Source: Burkholderiaceae bacterium (lineage in GTDB: Bacteria; Pseudomonadota; Gammaproteobacteria; Burkholderiales; Burkholderiaceae_C). From it: a DNA stretch of 12,301 bases. Position numbers and translations under genes: made by a program. Positions 1 through 6,891 of this stretch are shown piece by piece (the stretch's first letter is position 1; the number at the start of each line of letters is the position of its first letter). The notes under the pieces are model-generated. The model was given only the letters and a program-made list of their open reading frames with translations, had not been told where the DNA came from and searched no databases. The DNA lies in the NCBI GenBank assembly GCA_023260315.1, contig JALQVQ010000075.1, positions 1 through 12,301 on the forward strand, in the 5' to 3' direction.

Positions 1-38
1 GGCTCAGCGAGGTGCGGCGCAAGCTGTTAACGTTTTAT

Positions 39-42
39 GGAG
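39..42 (+). promoter_or_regulatory. Shine-Dalgarno site of rpmB
   Basis: GGAG lies seven bases before the ATG at 50, a normal distance, and supports that start for L28. The promoter itself is not evident in the 49 bases available upstream and may lie outside the window. Confidence 0.7.
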
Positions 43-49
43 TGTCCAA

Positions 50-283
50 ATGGCACGCGTATGTGAAGTAACGGGCAAGAAGCCCATGTCGGGAAACAAC
101 GTTTCCCACGCCAACAACAAGACCAAGCGTCGTTTTTTGCCTAACCTGCAATACCGTCGTTTCTGGGTTGAAAGCGAGAACCGTTGGGTTCGTTTGCGCG
201 TATCGAGCGCCGCTTTGCGCCTGATCGATAAAAACGGTATCGACTCCGTGCTGGCCGATTTGCGTGCCCGCGGTCAAGCTTAA
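50..283 (+). CDS. rpmB: 50S ribosomal protein L28
   Basis: Structural protein of the large ribosomal subunit. The 77-residue product begins [12 protein letters not shown] and continues with the [16 protein letters not shown] block typical of bacterial L28. Its length is close to the usual 78. It has a single Cys (C5) and lacks the paired cysteines of zinc-binding L28, so it is the zinc-independent form. The start is supported by GGAG seven bases upstream. The gene is followed after 14 bases by rpmG, the usual rpmB-rpmG operon of proteobacteria. Both arms of the family signature are intact and nothing looks odd. Confidence 0.98.
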   Translation: MARVCEVTGKKPMSGNNVSHANNKTKRRFLPNLQYRRFWVESENRWVRLRVSSAALRLIDKNGIDSVLADLRARGQA

Positions 284-285
284 TT

Positions 286-290
286 AGGAG
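286..290 (+). promoter_or_regulatory. Shine-Dalgarno site of rpmG
   Basis: AGGAG directly after the rpmB stop codon, seven bases before the ATG at 298. It fixes the start of the short rpmG gene. Confidence 0.8.
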
Positions 291-297
291 ACGAATC

Positions 298-468
298 ATG
301 GCAACCAAAGGTACACGCGAGAAGATCAAACTGGAATCCACTGCAGGAACCGGTCACTTCTACACAACCACAAAAAACAAAAAGACAACGCCCGAGAAAA
401 TGGAGATCATGAAGTTTGATCCCAAAGCTCGTAAACACGTTGCCTACAAAGAGATCAAGCTGAAGTAA
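298..468 (+). CDS. rpmG: 50S ribosomal protein L33
   Basis: Large-subunit ribosomal protein of 56 residues. It begins [20 protein letters not shown], then [23 protein letters not shown], and ends EIKLK. This is the pattern of the proteobacterial L33 family, usually 51 to 56 residues. It has no cysteines, so it is the zinc-independent (C-minus) form, matching the C-minus L28 beside it. A strong AGGAG lies in the 14-base gap after rpmB, so the two are co-transcribed. The intrinsic terminator at 489-521 ends the operon. The pair probably extends an operon that begins left of the window. Confidence 0.98.
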   Translation: MATKGTREKIKLESTAGTGHFYTTTKNKKTTPEKMEIMKFDPKARKHVAYKEIKLK

Positions 469-488
469 TTCAGTCCAATCCCGAAGAA

Positions 489-521
489 CCGCTGCGACAC
501 CCGTCGTCAGCGGTTTTTTTT
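489..521 (+). terminator. Intrinsic terminator of rpmB-rpmG
   Basis: CCGCTG-CGAC at 489-498 pairs with GTCG-T-CAGCGG at 503-513, with one bulged T and a four-base loop. A run of eight T at 514-521 follows at once. This is a textbook Rho-independent terminator, 20 bases after the rpmG stop. Confidence 0.92.
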
Positions 522-531
522 CGGCCATAAA

Positions 532-563
532 AAAACCACCGAGTGGTTTGGCTCGGTGGTTTT
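532..563 (-). terminator. Intrinsic terminator of desA
   Basis: A perfect 12-bp stem is formed by AAAACCACCGAG at 532-543 and CTCGGTGGTTTT at 552-563, with an eight-base loop. Read on the minus strand the stem runs into seven T (A-run at 529-535), giving a good terminator about 35 bases after the desA stop. On the plus strand only four T follow, so any action on rightward transcripts would be weak. With the hairpin at 489-521 it insulates the two convergent units. Confidence 0.85.
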
Positions 564-597
564 CAGTGCTGAGGGCTCTTGGTGCGAGCGGCGCAGA

Positions 598-1791
598 TTA
601 CGCCTTGGCGCGGCGCAATTTTGTCGCGAACTCGTGCAAGGCGGCAATACCACTGGCTTCCGCCTTCGTGCACCACGCCTGCAGATCTGCCGTCAGTTGC
701 TCTCGGGTCTGCGTTGTGCTGCTCCAGACTTGGCGCAGCTCTTCGCGCATCGACGTCATGGTATCCAAAACAGGGTGTGCCTCACGGACCTTCTCCAGCT
801 TGGGCTGCATATCTGCCGGTACTTTCTCGGCATCGCGGTGAAGCCAGCGCTTCGCAGCCGCGAGGTTGACCAGATCATGTCCTTTGGCTTTTGCCGCGTT
901 CATTTCAACGGTCGCCGCTGAGCGGAGGGCCTTAGCGAAGTTGGCCATCACTTCATAGCGGTTGGCGATCACCGCCTCGAGTGTCGCCTCATCAGCAATG
1001 GCCTTCACCTCACCTAAGACCAATTGCGGGGGCACCTTACGGACTTTGGCCCATCCCACCATTTCAAATAGACGGATGTACAACCATCCGAGATCAAACT
1101 CGTACGGTTTGACTGAGAATTTGGCCGATGTGGGATAGGTGTGGTGATTGTTGTGCAGCTCTTCGCCGCCAATCAGCAGACCCCATGGGGAAATGTTGGT
1201 GCTCGCATCAACAGCTTCGAAGTTGCGGTAGCCCCAGTAGTGGCCGATACCATTGATGATGCCCGCTGCCATGATTGGAATCCAAGCCATTTGAACGGCC
1301 CAGATCGTCAGACCTAGCACGCCAAACAATGACACGTTAATGATCAGCATCAGGGCGACACCAGAGGCACTGAAGCGGGTATAGACGTTGCGTTCGATCC
1401 AGTCGTTCGGGGTGCCATGGCTGAATTTTTCGATCGTGGCGGCGACCTTGGCTTCCGCGCGGTAAAGCTCGGACCCACGGAAGAACACCGTACCGATGCC
1501 CCGCGTCATCGGGCTGTGGGGATCATCATGGGTTTCGCATTTCGCGTGGTGTTTGCGGTGAATCGCAACCCACTCACGCGTGACCATGCCTGTGGTCAAC
1601 CACAGCCAAAAGCGGAAAAAGTGTGACGGGATTGCATGCAAGTCCATCGCACGGTGCGCTTGGTGCCGGTGCAGGTACAGGGTGACGCCGGCAATGGTGA
1701 GGTGCGTCACAACCAATGTGTAAACGACCAACTGCCAACCGGACGCATGGGTCAGACCATTCGCCAACCAGTCCATAACGATATCCAGCAT
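598..1791 (-). CDS. desA: Membrane fatty acid desaturase (delta-9 acyl desaturase, DesA type)
   Basis: Di-iron integral membrane desaturase expected to introduce a double bond into saturated acyl chains of lipids or acyl-CoA, using electrons from a ferredoxin-type donor. All three histidine boxes are present: HRHQAH (41-46), HRKHH (78-82) and HNNHH (213-217). N180-x3-H184 in NGIGHYWGYR matches the extra iron-ligand motif of animal stearoyl-CoA desaturases. Hydrophobic spans lie near 20-40, 57-73, 143-165 and 167-183. After about residue 255 comes a 140-residue polar helical tail, which many proteobacterial members of about 400 residues share. The ATG at 1791 is preceded by AAGGA with six bases between. 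A long leader with candidate promoter and hairpin lies upstream, and a clear terminator lies downstream. Exact substrate and double-bond position cannot be read from the sequence. Confidence 0.9.
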   Translation of the reverse strand: MLDIVMDWLANGLTHASGWQLVVYTLVVTHLTIAGVTLYLHRHQAHRAMDLHAIPSHFFRFWLWLTTGMVTREWVAIHRKHHAKCETHDDPHSPMTRGIGTVFFRGSELYRAEAKVAATIEKFSHGTPNDWIERNVYTRFSASGVALMLIINVSLFGVLGLTIWAVQMAWIPIMAAGIINGIGHYWGYRNFEAVDASTNISPWGLLIGGEELHNNHHTYPTSAKFSVKPYEFDLGWLYIRLFEMVGWAKVRKVPPQLVLGEVKAIADEATLEAVIANRYEVMANFAKALRSAATVEMNAAKAKGHDLVNLAAAKRWLHRDAEKVPADMQPKLEKVREAHPVLDTMTSMREELRQVWSSTTQTREQLTADLQAWCTKAEASGIAALHEFATKLRRAKA

Positions 1792-1843
1792 GGGGGTTCC
1801 TTTTGTGTATTTAGATCAACCCCGAGATTTTAAAGGCTCGGGG
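1792..1843 (-). promoter_or_regulatory. Structured 5' leader of desA with two competing hairpins
   Basis: On the minus strand CCCCGAG (1843-1837) can pair with CTCGGGG (1826-1820), seven bp with a ten-base loop. The same right arm, as GGGGTT (1823-1818), can instead pair with AACCCC (1798-1793). Those bases sit between the Shine-Dalgarno AAGGA (1802-1798) and the ATG and include its last base. The two folds exclude each other, and the second would hinder ribosome binding. The pairings are directly visible. A regulatory role is inference. Confidence 0.4.
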
Positions 1844-2014
1844 CAGTTTCGCCTAATGGCGCAAGAAATTCGGTAACAATGGCCGTCGTGCCGCCTGTTG
1901 GGTACAGATACTAGCCTACAGCTGCTAAATATCGTTAAAACTACCCAAAATTATAAAAAATCAACCGAACGGCCATCATCTAAACATGCGTTAGCACGCC
2001 ATACATTTGATTCT
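1844..2014. other. Intergenic region between the rsmB-like gene and desA
   Basis: AT-rich spacer with no convincing gene. It belongs to the 223-base gap upstream of desA. No intrinsic terminator is seen after the methyltransferase, so read-through into desA is possible. It contains a candidate minus-strand -10 element at 1950-1955. It also contains a distant 8-bp inverted repeat, ATGGCCGT at 1879-1886 and ACGGCCAT at 1969-1976, which may be chance. Confidence 0.6.
1950..1955 (-). promoter_or_regulatory. Candidate -10 element for desA
   Basis: A perfect TATAAT on the minus strand within an A/T-rich stretch, about 160 bases before the desA ATG. No good -35 hexamer lies at 16-18 bases (GATGGC is the sequence there), so this is tentative. 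If used, it gives a leader of about 150 nucleotides that includes the hairpins at 1792-1843. Confidence 0.35.
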
Positions 2015-3304
2015 TTATGCCCGTCGCTGCCAAACTGCGGCGAAAAAGCCATCGGTTTGATGCAAATGCGGCCACAAACGCAAACAGTTACCGGCACACA
2101 GCTTTTCGGCTTTCGCTGCCAACTCGTCCCCCGTCTCACCTTGGTTGGGCAGCACGTTTTGTAGCAGGGGTGCAACAGGCAGCGCTTCGAAATCGGGATG
2201 GGCAGCGGCAAACGCATCGGCAACCGCCTCGTTTTCCTGCGTTAGCAAACTACAGGTGGCGTAGACAAGACGCCCACCGGGCTTCACCATTTGGGCAGCG
2301 CTGGCCAGAATCCGCGACTGCAAAGCGGTAATCTCGGCCAACTCAGCCTCCTTCAGACGCCACTTCAGGTCAGGGTTGCGTCGAATCGTTCCTGTGCCCG
2401 AACAGGGGGCATCGACCAACACACGGTCCATTTTGTGGCTCAAACGCTTCACCCGATCGTCCCGCTCATTGGTGATCGCAGCGGTCTGAACATTGCTCAG
2501 ACCGCTCCTGGCCAACCGTGGCTTCAGGCCATCCAGGCGGTGTGCCGACGTATCGAAGGCATAGAGGCGACCGGTCGAGCGCATCATGGCGCCAATTGCC
2601 AGTGTCTTACCACCCGCGCCAGCACAAAAATCAGCCACCATCTCACCACGTTTTGCGCCCAACAGCGCCGCCAGAAGCTGAGACCCCTCATCCTGAACCT
2701 CGAAGGCGCCTTGCTCATACTCAGGCAACCGAGTCAGCGACGGGTTGGCAGATAAACGCAATCCCCAAGGTGAATAGGGCGTGTTAGTGGCCGAGATGCC
2801 ATGGGCTTTGAGCGCCTTACGCACATCTTCGCGCTTGGACTTAAAGGTGTTGACGCGCAGGTCAAGCGGCGCCGGGGTATTCAGGGTCTCAGCAAGGGCA
2901 TCGAAGCCGTCGGCAACTTGGGCCTTTAAGTTGGGCACCATCCACACAGGTAAGTTGTGGCGATGCATGTCCATCATCGCTGCCTCCCCCGCGCTGGCAC
3001 AGTGGGCCAGCCACTCAGCCTCCTGCGGCTTCAGCGCACCAGCCAAAAAATCGGATGACCCGCTGAAGCCGAGAATGGCCAGCTTACGCTCCCGGCCACC
3101 CGGTCCCGAACGGGCCAATAACTCGAAGCGCGTCTTAAAACGCAGGACGGCGTAGACGGTCTCGGAGACTGTGTGGCGCTCTCGAGGGCCCAAATTTTTG
3201 TTCTCGCGGAAGTAGCGGGCCACAACGCCATCAGCGGGGTGGTTGAAGGTGAGCACGCGACTCAAAAGTTGCGCGGCATGATCAATTAGAGCGTTTGGGT
3301 GCAT
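2015..3304 (-). CDS. RsmB/NOP (Sun) family rRNA cytosine-C5 methyltransferase
   Basis: SAM-dependent RNA m5C methyltransferase; E. coli RsmB methylates C967 of 16S rRNA. The 429-residue product has an N-terminal helical region (about 1-130), a linker with LDLRVNTFK (148-155) and a Rossmann methyltransferase domain. The SAM loop DFCAGAGGKT is at 225-234. The release cysteine is C301 in APCSGTGTIRRNPDLKW, and the catalytic cysteine is C351 in ATCSLLTQEN. The ATG at 3304 (MHPNALIDHA) is preferred because a longer open frame would run about 115 bases into prfC and adds non-conserved residues. The Shine-Dalgarno is weak. Burkholderiales often carry two members of this family, so I do not claim the name rsmB. 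It is divergent from prfC and precedes desA on the same strand. Confidence 0.9.
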   Translation of the reverse strand: MHPNALIDHAAQLLSRVLTFNHPADGVVARYFRENKNLGPRERHTVSETVYAVLRFKTRFELLARSGPGGRERKLAILGFSGSSDFLAGALKPQEAEWLAHCASAGEAAMMDMHRHNLPVWMVPNLKAQVADGFDALAETLNTPAPLDLRVNTFKSKREDVRKALKAHGISATNTPYSPWGLRLSANPSLTRLPEYEQGAFEVQDEGSQLLAALLGAKRGEMVADFCAGAGGKTLAIGAMMRSTGRLYAFDTSAHRLDGLKPRLARSGLSNVQTAAITNERDDRVKRLSHKMDRVLVDAPCSGTGTIRRNPDLKWRLKEAELAEITALQSRILASAAQMVKPGGRLVYATCSLLTQENEAVADAFAAAHPDFEALPVAPLLQNVLPNQGETGDELAAKAEKLCAGNCLRLWPHLHQTDGFFAAVWQRRA

Positions 3305-3324
3305 CCGTGTATTGTCCCATGTTA

Positions 3325-3330
3325 GATAAT
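3325..3330 (+). promoter_or_regulatory. Candidate -10 element of prfC
   Basis: GATAAT lies eight bases before the prfC ATG. No TTGACA-like -35 is found at 16-18 bases. Transcription from it would start at or within a couple of bases of the ATG, implying a leaderless message. It sits in a divergent spacer of only 34 bases that must also serve the methyltransferase gene. Confidence 0.3.
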
Positions 3331-3338
3331 GTGCGGTT

Positions 3339-4958
3339 ATGTCTGACATCGCCCAACAAGTTCGTCGCCGTCGCACCTTTGCGATCATTTCCCACCCTGA
3401 CGCAGGTAAAACAACACTCACAGAAAAGCTCCTGCTATTTTCGGGTGCGATCAATATTGCTGGCAGTGTTAAAGCCAGAAAAGCTGCGCGTCACGCCACA
3501 AGCGATTGGATGGAAATTGAGAAACAGCGTGGTATTTCCGTCGCCAGCTCTGTGATGCAAATGGAGTACCGCGATTGCGTGATCAATTTGCTTGACACCC
3601 CGGGGCACCAAGACTTCTCGGAAGACACGTACCGCGTGCTAACCGCTGTCGATGCGGCGTTAATGGTGATCGATGCGGCGAACGGCGTCGAGCCGCAGAC
3701 GCGTCGCTTGCTGCAAGTTTGCCGTGCGCGTAACACGCCGATTTTGACCTTCGTCAACAAGATGGACCGTGAGGTACAAGCACCACTTGATGTGATGGAC
3801 GAAGTTGAGCGCGAACTGGGTATGACCGTCATCCCGTTTACTTGGCCCGTCGGTATGGGCAAGATGTTCCATGGGGTCTACGACCGTCGCACCGATCAAA
3901 TGCGCGTGTTCGACGCGGGTGAGGACCGACGAGGCGGTGAGGAGGAGGTCTTACATGGCCTCGACAACCCCGACACGGCAAAGCGTTTCGGCGCCGAGTT
4001 CCAAGACGCGAAAGGCGAATTGGAGCTGATCGACGGCGCCAGCCCAGAATTTGATGCCGCGGCATTTCTCCGTGGTGAGCAAACGCCCATGCTTTTTGGT
4101 TCAGCTGTTAACAACTTCGGCGTACGCGAAGTCCTCGATGCGCTTGTGGATCTGGCGCCGCCACCGTCTGAGCGCGTCGCTTTGCAACGAGCGGTTCAGC
4201 CGACCGAAAAGAAGTTCAGTGGCGTGGTTTTTAAAATCCAGGCCAACATGGACCCCGCTCACCGCGACCGAATCGCGTTTGTGCGCGTCGTGAGCGGCCA
4301 CTTTGAACGTGGAATGCGCCTCAAGGTGGTTCGATCAGGCAAAGAGCTTCGCCCGAACACGGTGGTGAGTTTTTTGAGCCAGCGCAGGGAGTTACTCGAA
4401 GAGGCGTTTGGGGGTGACATCATCGGCATTCCCAACCATGGCGTTCTGCAGCTGGGTGACACGCTGACCGAGGGCGAGGAATTGCAGTTCACAGGCCTGC
4501 CCTTCTTTGCGCCCGAAATGATCCGAACGGTCGAGGTCGCAGACCCCTTACGCACCAAACAACTCCGTGCCGGCCTCACCCAACTGGGCGAGGAAGGTGC
4601 CATTCAAGTCTTCCGTCCAGTGGCAGGTAGCGTTCTGCTGCTTGGCGCTGTTGGACAGTTGCAATTCGAGGTCGTTGCACACCGACTACAAACGGAATAC
4701 GGCGTGAAAGCGCGGATCGGTAACAGCAGTTACTCAGTCGCGCGTTGGGTAACCTGTGCGCCGGAGGATGGTGGCGAAGTCGAGTTAAAGCGATTCATAC
4801 AGGCCAACGCCCATCGCATCGCGCTGGATGCGGTTGATGCGCCAACCCTGCTGGTTGATCACAGCGCCACGTTACGGGCGGTTGAGGCCAATTTCCCAAA
4901 AATTAAATTTCATGCGATGCGCGAGCATGCGGGGCTGGTTTTTCAATCAAGCATGTGA
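3339..4958 (+). CDS. prfC: Peptide chain release factor 3
   Basis: Translational GTPase that removes RF1/RF2 from the ribosome after termination. The 539-residue product (E. coli RF3 has 529) has all G-box motifs: P-loop SHPDAGKTT (18-26), switch I RGIS (64-67), DTPGH (86-90), NKMD (140-143) and GSA (254-256). The EF-Tu-like domain II and the RF3 C-terminal domain (LLGAVGQLQFEVV and following) come next. The start MSDIAQQVRRRRTFAIISHPDAGKTT places the P-loop at the family's usual distance from the N-terminus. No Shine-Dalgarno precedes the ATG, so the message may be leaderless. Its stop overlaps the end of convergent purN by 12 bases and no terminator lies between. In related genomes the methyltransferase and purN are, from memory, often close, and prfC here sits between them. 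Confidence 0.97.
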   Translation: MSDIAQQVRRRRTFAIISHPDAGKTTLTEKLLLFSGAINIAGSVKARKAARHATSDWMEIEKQRGISVASSVMQMEYRDCVINLLDTPGHQDFSEDTYRVLTAVDAALMVIDAANGVEPQTRRLLQVCRARNTPILTFVNKMDREVQAPLDVMDEVERELGMTVIPFTWPVGMGKMFHGVYDRRTDQMRVFDAGEDRRGGEEEVLHGLDNPDTAKRFGAEFQDAKGELELIDGASPEFDAAAFLRGEQTPMLFGSAVNNFGVREVLDALVDLAPPPSERVALQRAVQPTEKKFSGVVFKIQANMDPAHRDRIAFVRVVSGHFERGMRLKVVRSGKELRPNTVVSFLSQRRELLEEAFGGDIIGIPNHGVLQLGDTLTEGEELQFTGLPFFAPEMIRTVEVADPLRTKQLRAGLTQLGEEGAIQVFRPVAGSVLLLGAVGQLQFEVVAHRLQTEYGVKARIGNSSYSVARWVTCAPEDGGEVELKRFIQANAHRIALDAVDAPTLLVDHSATLRAVEANFPKIKFHAMREHAGLVFQSSM

Positions 4959-5570
4959 GGCGCTGGCCAGCAAGCGCTCGATCACCTCAGGGTACAAACG
5001 ATGCTCTTGCGTCAGCACCCGAGCAGCCAGTGTGTCTGGGCGGTCGGTCTTCAATATGGGGACCACCGCTTGGCCGAGTATTTCACCATGATCCAACTCA
5101 GCGGTGACTTTGTGAACCGTCGCACCCGAAAACAGGCACCCCATTTCGATCGCCCGCTGGTGGGTCTGCAAACCTGGAAACGCGGGTAACAAACTGGGAT
5201 GGATATTGACCAGCCGTCCGGCGTAATGCGATACGAACGCGGGCGTCAGTATCCGCATAAAACCGGCCAAAACAACCCAGTGCGGACCCTCACCACCTGC
5301 CATTTGGTCAATGGTCTTCAGCAACGCCGAGTCAAATGCCTCGCGAGTGGCGTGATCCCGATGCGCGCACACAGCCGTTGGCAGTCCCCTGTCCGATGCC
5401 CACTGAAGGCCTTCAGCAGTGGCCTGATTACTGATCACGCCAGACACCTTCGCCCCGAAACGAGCCCCCCAATTCCGTCTAATAGACGCCTCGACAATCG
5501 CCCGCATATTGGAGCCACCACCCGAAATGAGTATGACGATGTTTTGCTGGTGATTGATTGAGGCAGCCAT
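4947..5570 (-). CDS. purN: Phosphoribosylglycinamide formyltransferase (GAR transformylase, PurN)
   Basis: Third step of de novo purine synthesis: transfers formyl from 10-formyl-tetrahydrofolate to GAR. The 207-residue product is the usual PurN length. It has the N-terminal phosphate-binding stretch ISGGGSNM (15-22) and the signature VNIHPSLLPAFPG (121-133). Catalytic residues are N122, H124 and D160 (in AELDHGEILGQ), matching E. coli N106, H108 and D144. The ATG at 5570 is the only reasonable start, yet no Shine-Dalgarno is seen before it. The 3' end overlaps prfC by 12 bases tail to tail. The gene stands alone, divergent from the acyl-CoA dehydrogenase pair, and I see no clear PurR operator. 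Confidence 0.96.
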   Translation of the reverse strand: MAASINHQQNIVILISGGGSNMRAIVEASIRRNWGARFGAKVSGVISNQATAEGLQWASDRGLPTAVCAHRDHATREAFDSALLKTIDQMAGGEGPHWVVLAGFMRILTPAFVSHYAGRLVNIHPSLLPAFPGLQTHQRAIEMGCLFSGATVHKVTAELDHGEILGQAVVPILKTDRPDTLAARVLTQEHRLYPEVIERLLASASHA

Positions 5571-5603
5571 GGACAGACAACATTGAAAAAAACGGATAAC
5601 CTT

Positions 5604-5633
5604 TGGTTCGGCTGGTGTAAAACGGCCGAACCA
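5604..5633. promoter_or_regulatory. 9-bp inverted repeat between purN and the acyl-CoA dehydrogenase genes
   Basis: TGGTTCGGC at 5604-5612 and GCCGAACCA at 5625-5633 form a perfect inverted repeat around a 12-base centre, so the half-sites are 21 bp apart, two helical turns. It sits in the 98-base divergent spacer, 35 bases before the dehydrogenase ATG and 33 bases before purN. It could be an operator for a dimeric regulator or an mRNA hairpin in either leader. On the minus strand seven T follow only after an 11-base gap, so it is a poor terminator. Confidence 0.45.
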
Positions 5634-5668
5634 GTGTACTTGGCAACGACCGATTTTTGGAAAACCAC

Positions 5669-6874
5669 ATGGATTTAGCTTTCACATCCGAAGAACAAGC
5701 CTTTCGCGGGATGGTCCGCGATTGGGTCACAGCAAACTTACCCAAAGATATCGCTGCCAAGGTGCATGGCGCGCAGCGGCTCCACCGCGAAGACATGCAG
5801 CGCTGGGCAAAGATCCTCGGCGCGAAGGGCTGGCTCGGTTACAGCTGGCCCGAGGCATTCGGCGGTCCCGGTTGGAGTGCGGTTCAAAAGCACCTGTTTG
5901 AGGAAGAGTGCGCGCTCGCAGGCGCACCACGGGTGGTACCGTTTGGCCCCGTCATGGTGGCTCCAGTGATCATGGCCTTCGGTAATGCCGAGCAACAAAG
6001 CCGCTTCCTACCCGGCATCGCCAGCGGTGACGTTTGGTGGAGCCAGGGCTATAGCGAGCCAGGCGCAGGCTCCGACTTAGCCTCACTCAAAACGCGCGCG
6101 GAACGCCAAGGCGATCACTACGTGGTGAACGGTCAGAAAACATGGACAACGCTGGGGCAATACGGTGATTGGATTTTTTGCCTGGTCAGAACCGACACCA
6201 GCGGCAAGCCGCAAACGGGTATCAGCTTTTTGTTAATCGACATGCGCTCTCCAGGCGTCACGGTGCGCCCCATTCGTCTGCTTGACGGCGAGTGTGAAGT
6301 CAACGAGGTCTGGTTTGATAACGTCCTCGTACCAGCAAACAACCTCATCGGTGAGGAGAACAAAGGCTGGGACTACGCCAAGTATCTTCTGGCGCACGAG
6401 CGCACAAACATCGCTGACGTCAACCGTGCCAAGCGAGAGCTCGAACGTCTGAAACGGATCGCCCAAGCGGAGGGTGTTTATGACGACGTACGCTTCCGCG
6501 ATGAAATAGCAAAGCTCGAAATCGAAATCGTCGCTCTCGAGATGATGGTGCTGCGCGTTCTATCTGCGCAGACAAGCGGTAAGAGCAGTCTGGACATTGC
6601 CGGCCTGTTGAAAATCCGTGGCAGTGAAATCCAGCAGCGCTACACAGAACTCATGATGCTGGCAGCAGGACCATCTGCGCTACCGTACATTTTTGAGGCG
6701 ATGGAAGCAGGTTGGCAAGGTGATCAAGCGGCAGGCCTCAGCGGTTTTCCAGGGGGTGAGGTTCAAAACGCCCCCCTCGCCAGCAGCTATTTCAATATGC
6801 GTAAGACCACCATTTACGGCGGCAGCAACGAGGTGCAACGCAACATCGTTGCACAGACCGTCATCGGCGCATAA
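5669..6874 (+). CDS. Acyl-CoA dehydrogenase, large subunit type (PimC-like)
   Basis: FAD-dependent flavoenzyme expected to form the alpha,beta double bond of an acyl-CoA. It most resembles the large subunit of pimeloyl-CoA dehydrogenase (PimC), which works with the small subunit encoded next. The 401-residue product starts MDLAFTSEEQAFR. It contains YSEPGAGSDLASL (128-140), the core FAD/substrate motif, and NGQKTWTT (154-161). At the usual medium-chain catalytic Glu site it has Gly, in IYGGSNEVQRNI (382-393). E244 in LLAHERTNIA aligns with the alternative base of isovaleryl-CoA dehydrogenase and of paired two-subunit enzymes. I chose the ATG at 5669, preceded by GGAAAA, over a TTG at 5657. 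The partner gene follows after 17 bases. The true substrate is unknown, since no other pimelate genes are nearby. Confidence 0.88.
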   Translation: MDLAFTSEEQAFRGMVRDWVTANLPKDIAAKVHGAQRLHREDMQRWAKILGAKGWLGYSWPEAFGGPGWSAVQKHLFEEECALAGAPRVVPFGPVMVAPVIMAFGNAEQQSRFLPGIASGDVWWSQGYSEPGAGSDLASLKTRAERQGDHYVVNGQKTWTTLGQYGDWIFCLVRTDTSGKPQTGISFLLIDMRSPGVTVRPIRLLDGECEVNEVWFDNVLVPANNLIGEENKGWDYAKYLLAHERTNIADVNRAKRELERLKRIAQAEGVYDDVRFRDEIAKLEIEIVALEMMVLRVLSAQTSGKSSLDIAGLLKIRGSEIQQRYTELMMLAAGPSALPYIFEAMEAGWQGDQAAGLSGFPGGEVQNAPLASSYFNMRKTTIYGGSNEVQRNIVAQTVIGA

Positions 6875-6891
6875 AGAAAACAGGACACGTA

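Noticed and set aside
1879..1976. 8-bp inverted repeat ATGGCCGT / ACGGCCAT around the desA promoter region.
   Set aside because: The arms are more than 80 bases apart and GGCC-centred, so chance is likely. It is noted only within the spacer entry.
1898..2164. Plus-strand open frame of 88 residues near the desA leader.
   Set aside because: Mostly antisense to the methyltransferase end, with no family resemblance and no ribosome binding site.
3305..3454. 50-residue N-terminal extension of the RsmB-like methyltransferase.
   Set aside because: It would overlap the first 115 bases of prfC and its residues are antisense to the conserved RF3 P-loop region. The ATG at 3304 gives a family-typical start.
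4962..4971. Perfect 10-bp palindrome GCTGGCCAGC just past the prfC stop.
   Set aside because: It lies within purN codons, has no T-run, and is too short to call a terminator or operator.
5657..5668. TTG start adding four residues to the PimC-like protein.
   Set aside because: The ATG at 5669 gives the canonical MDLAFTSEEQ start and has GGAAAA at a suitable distance. The TTG has no better signal.
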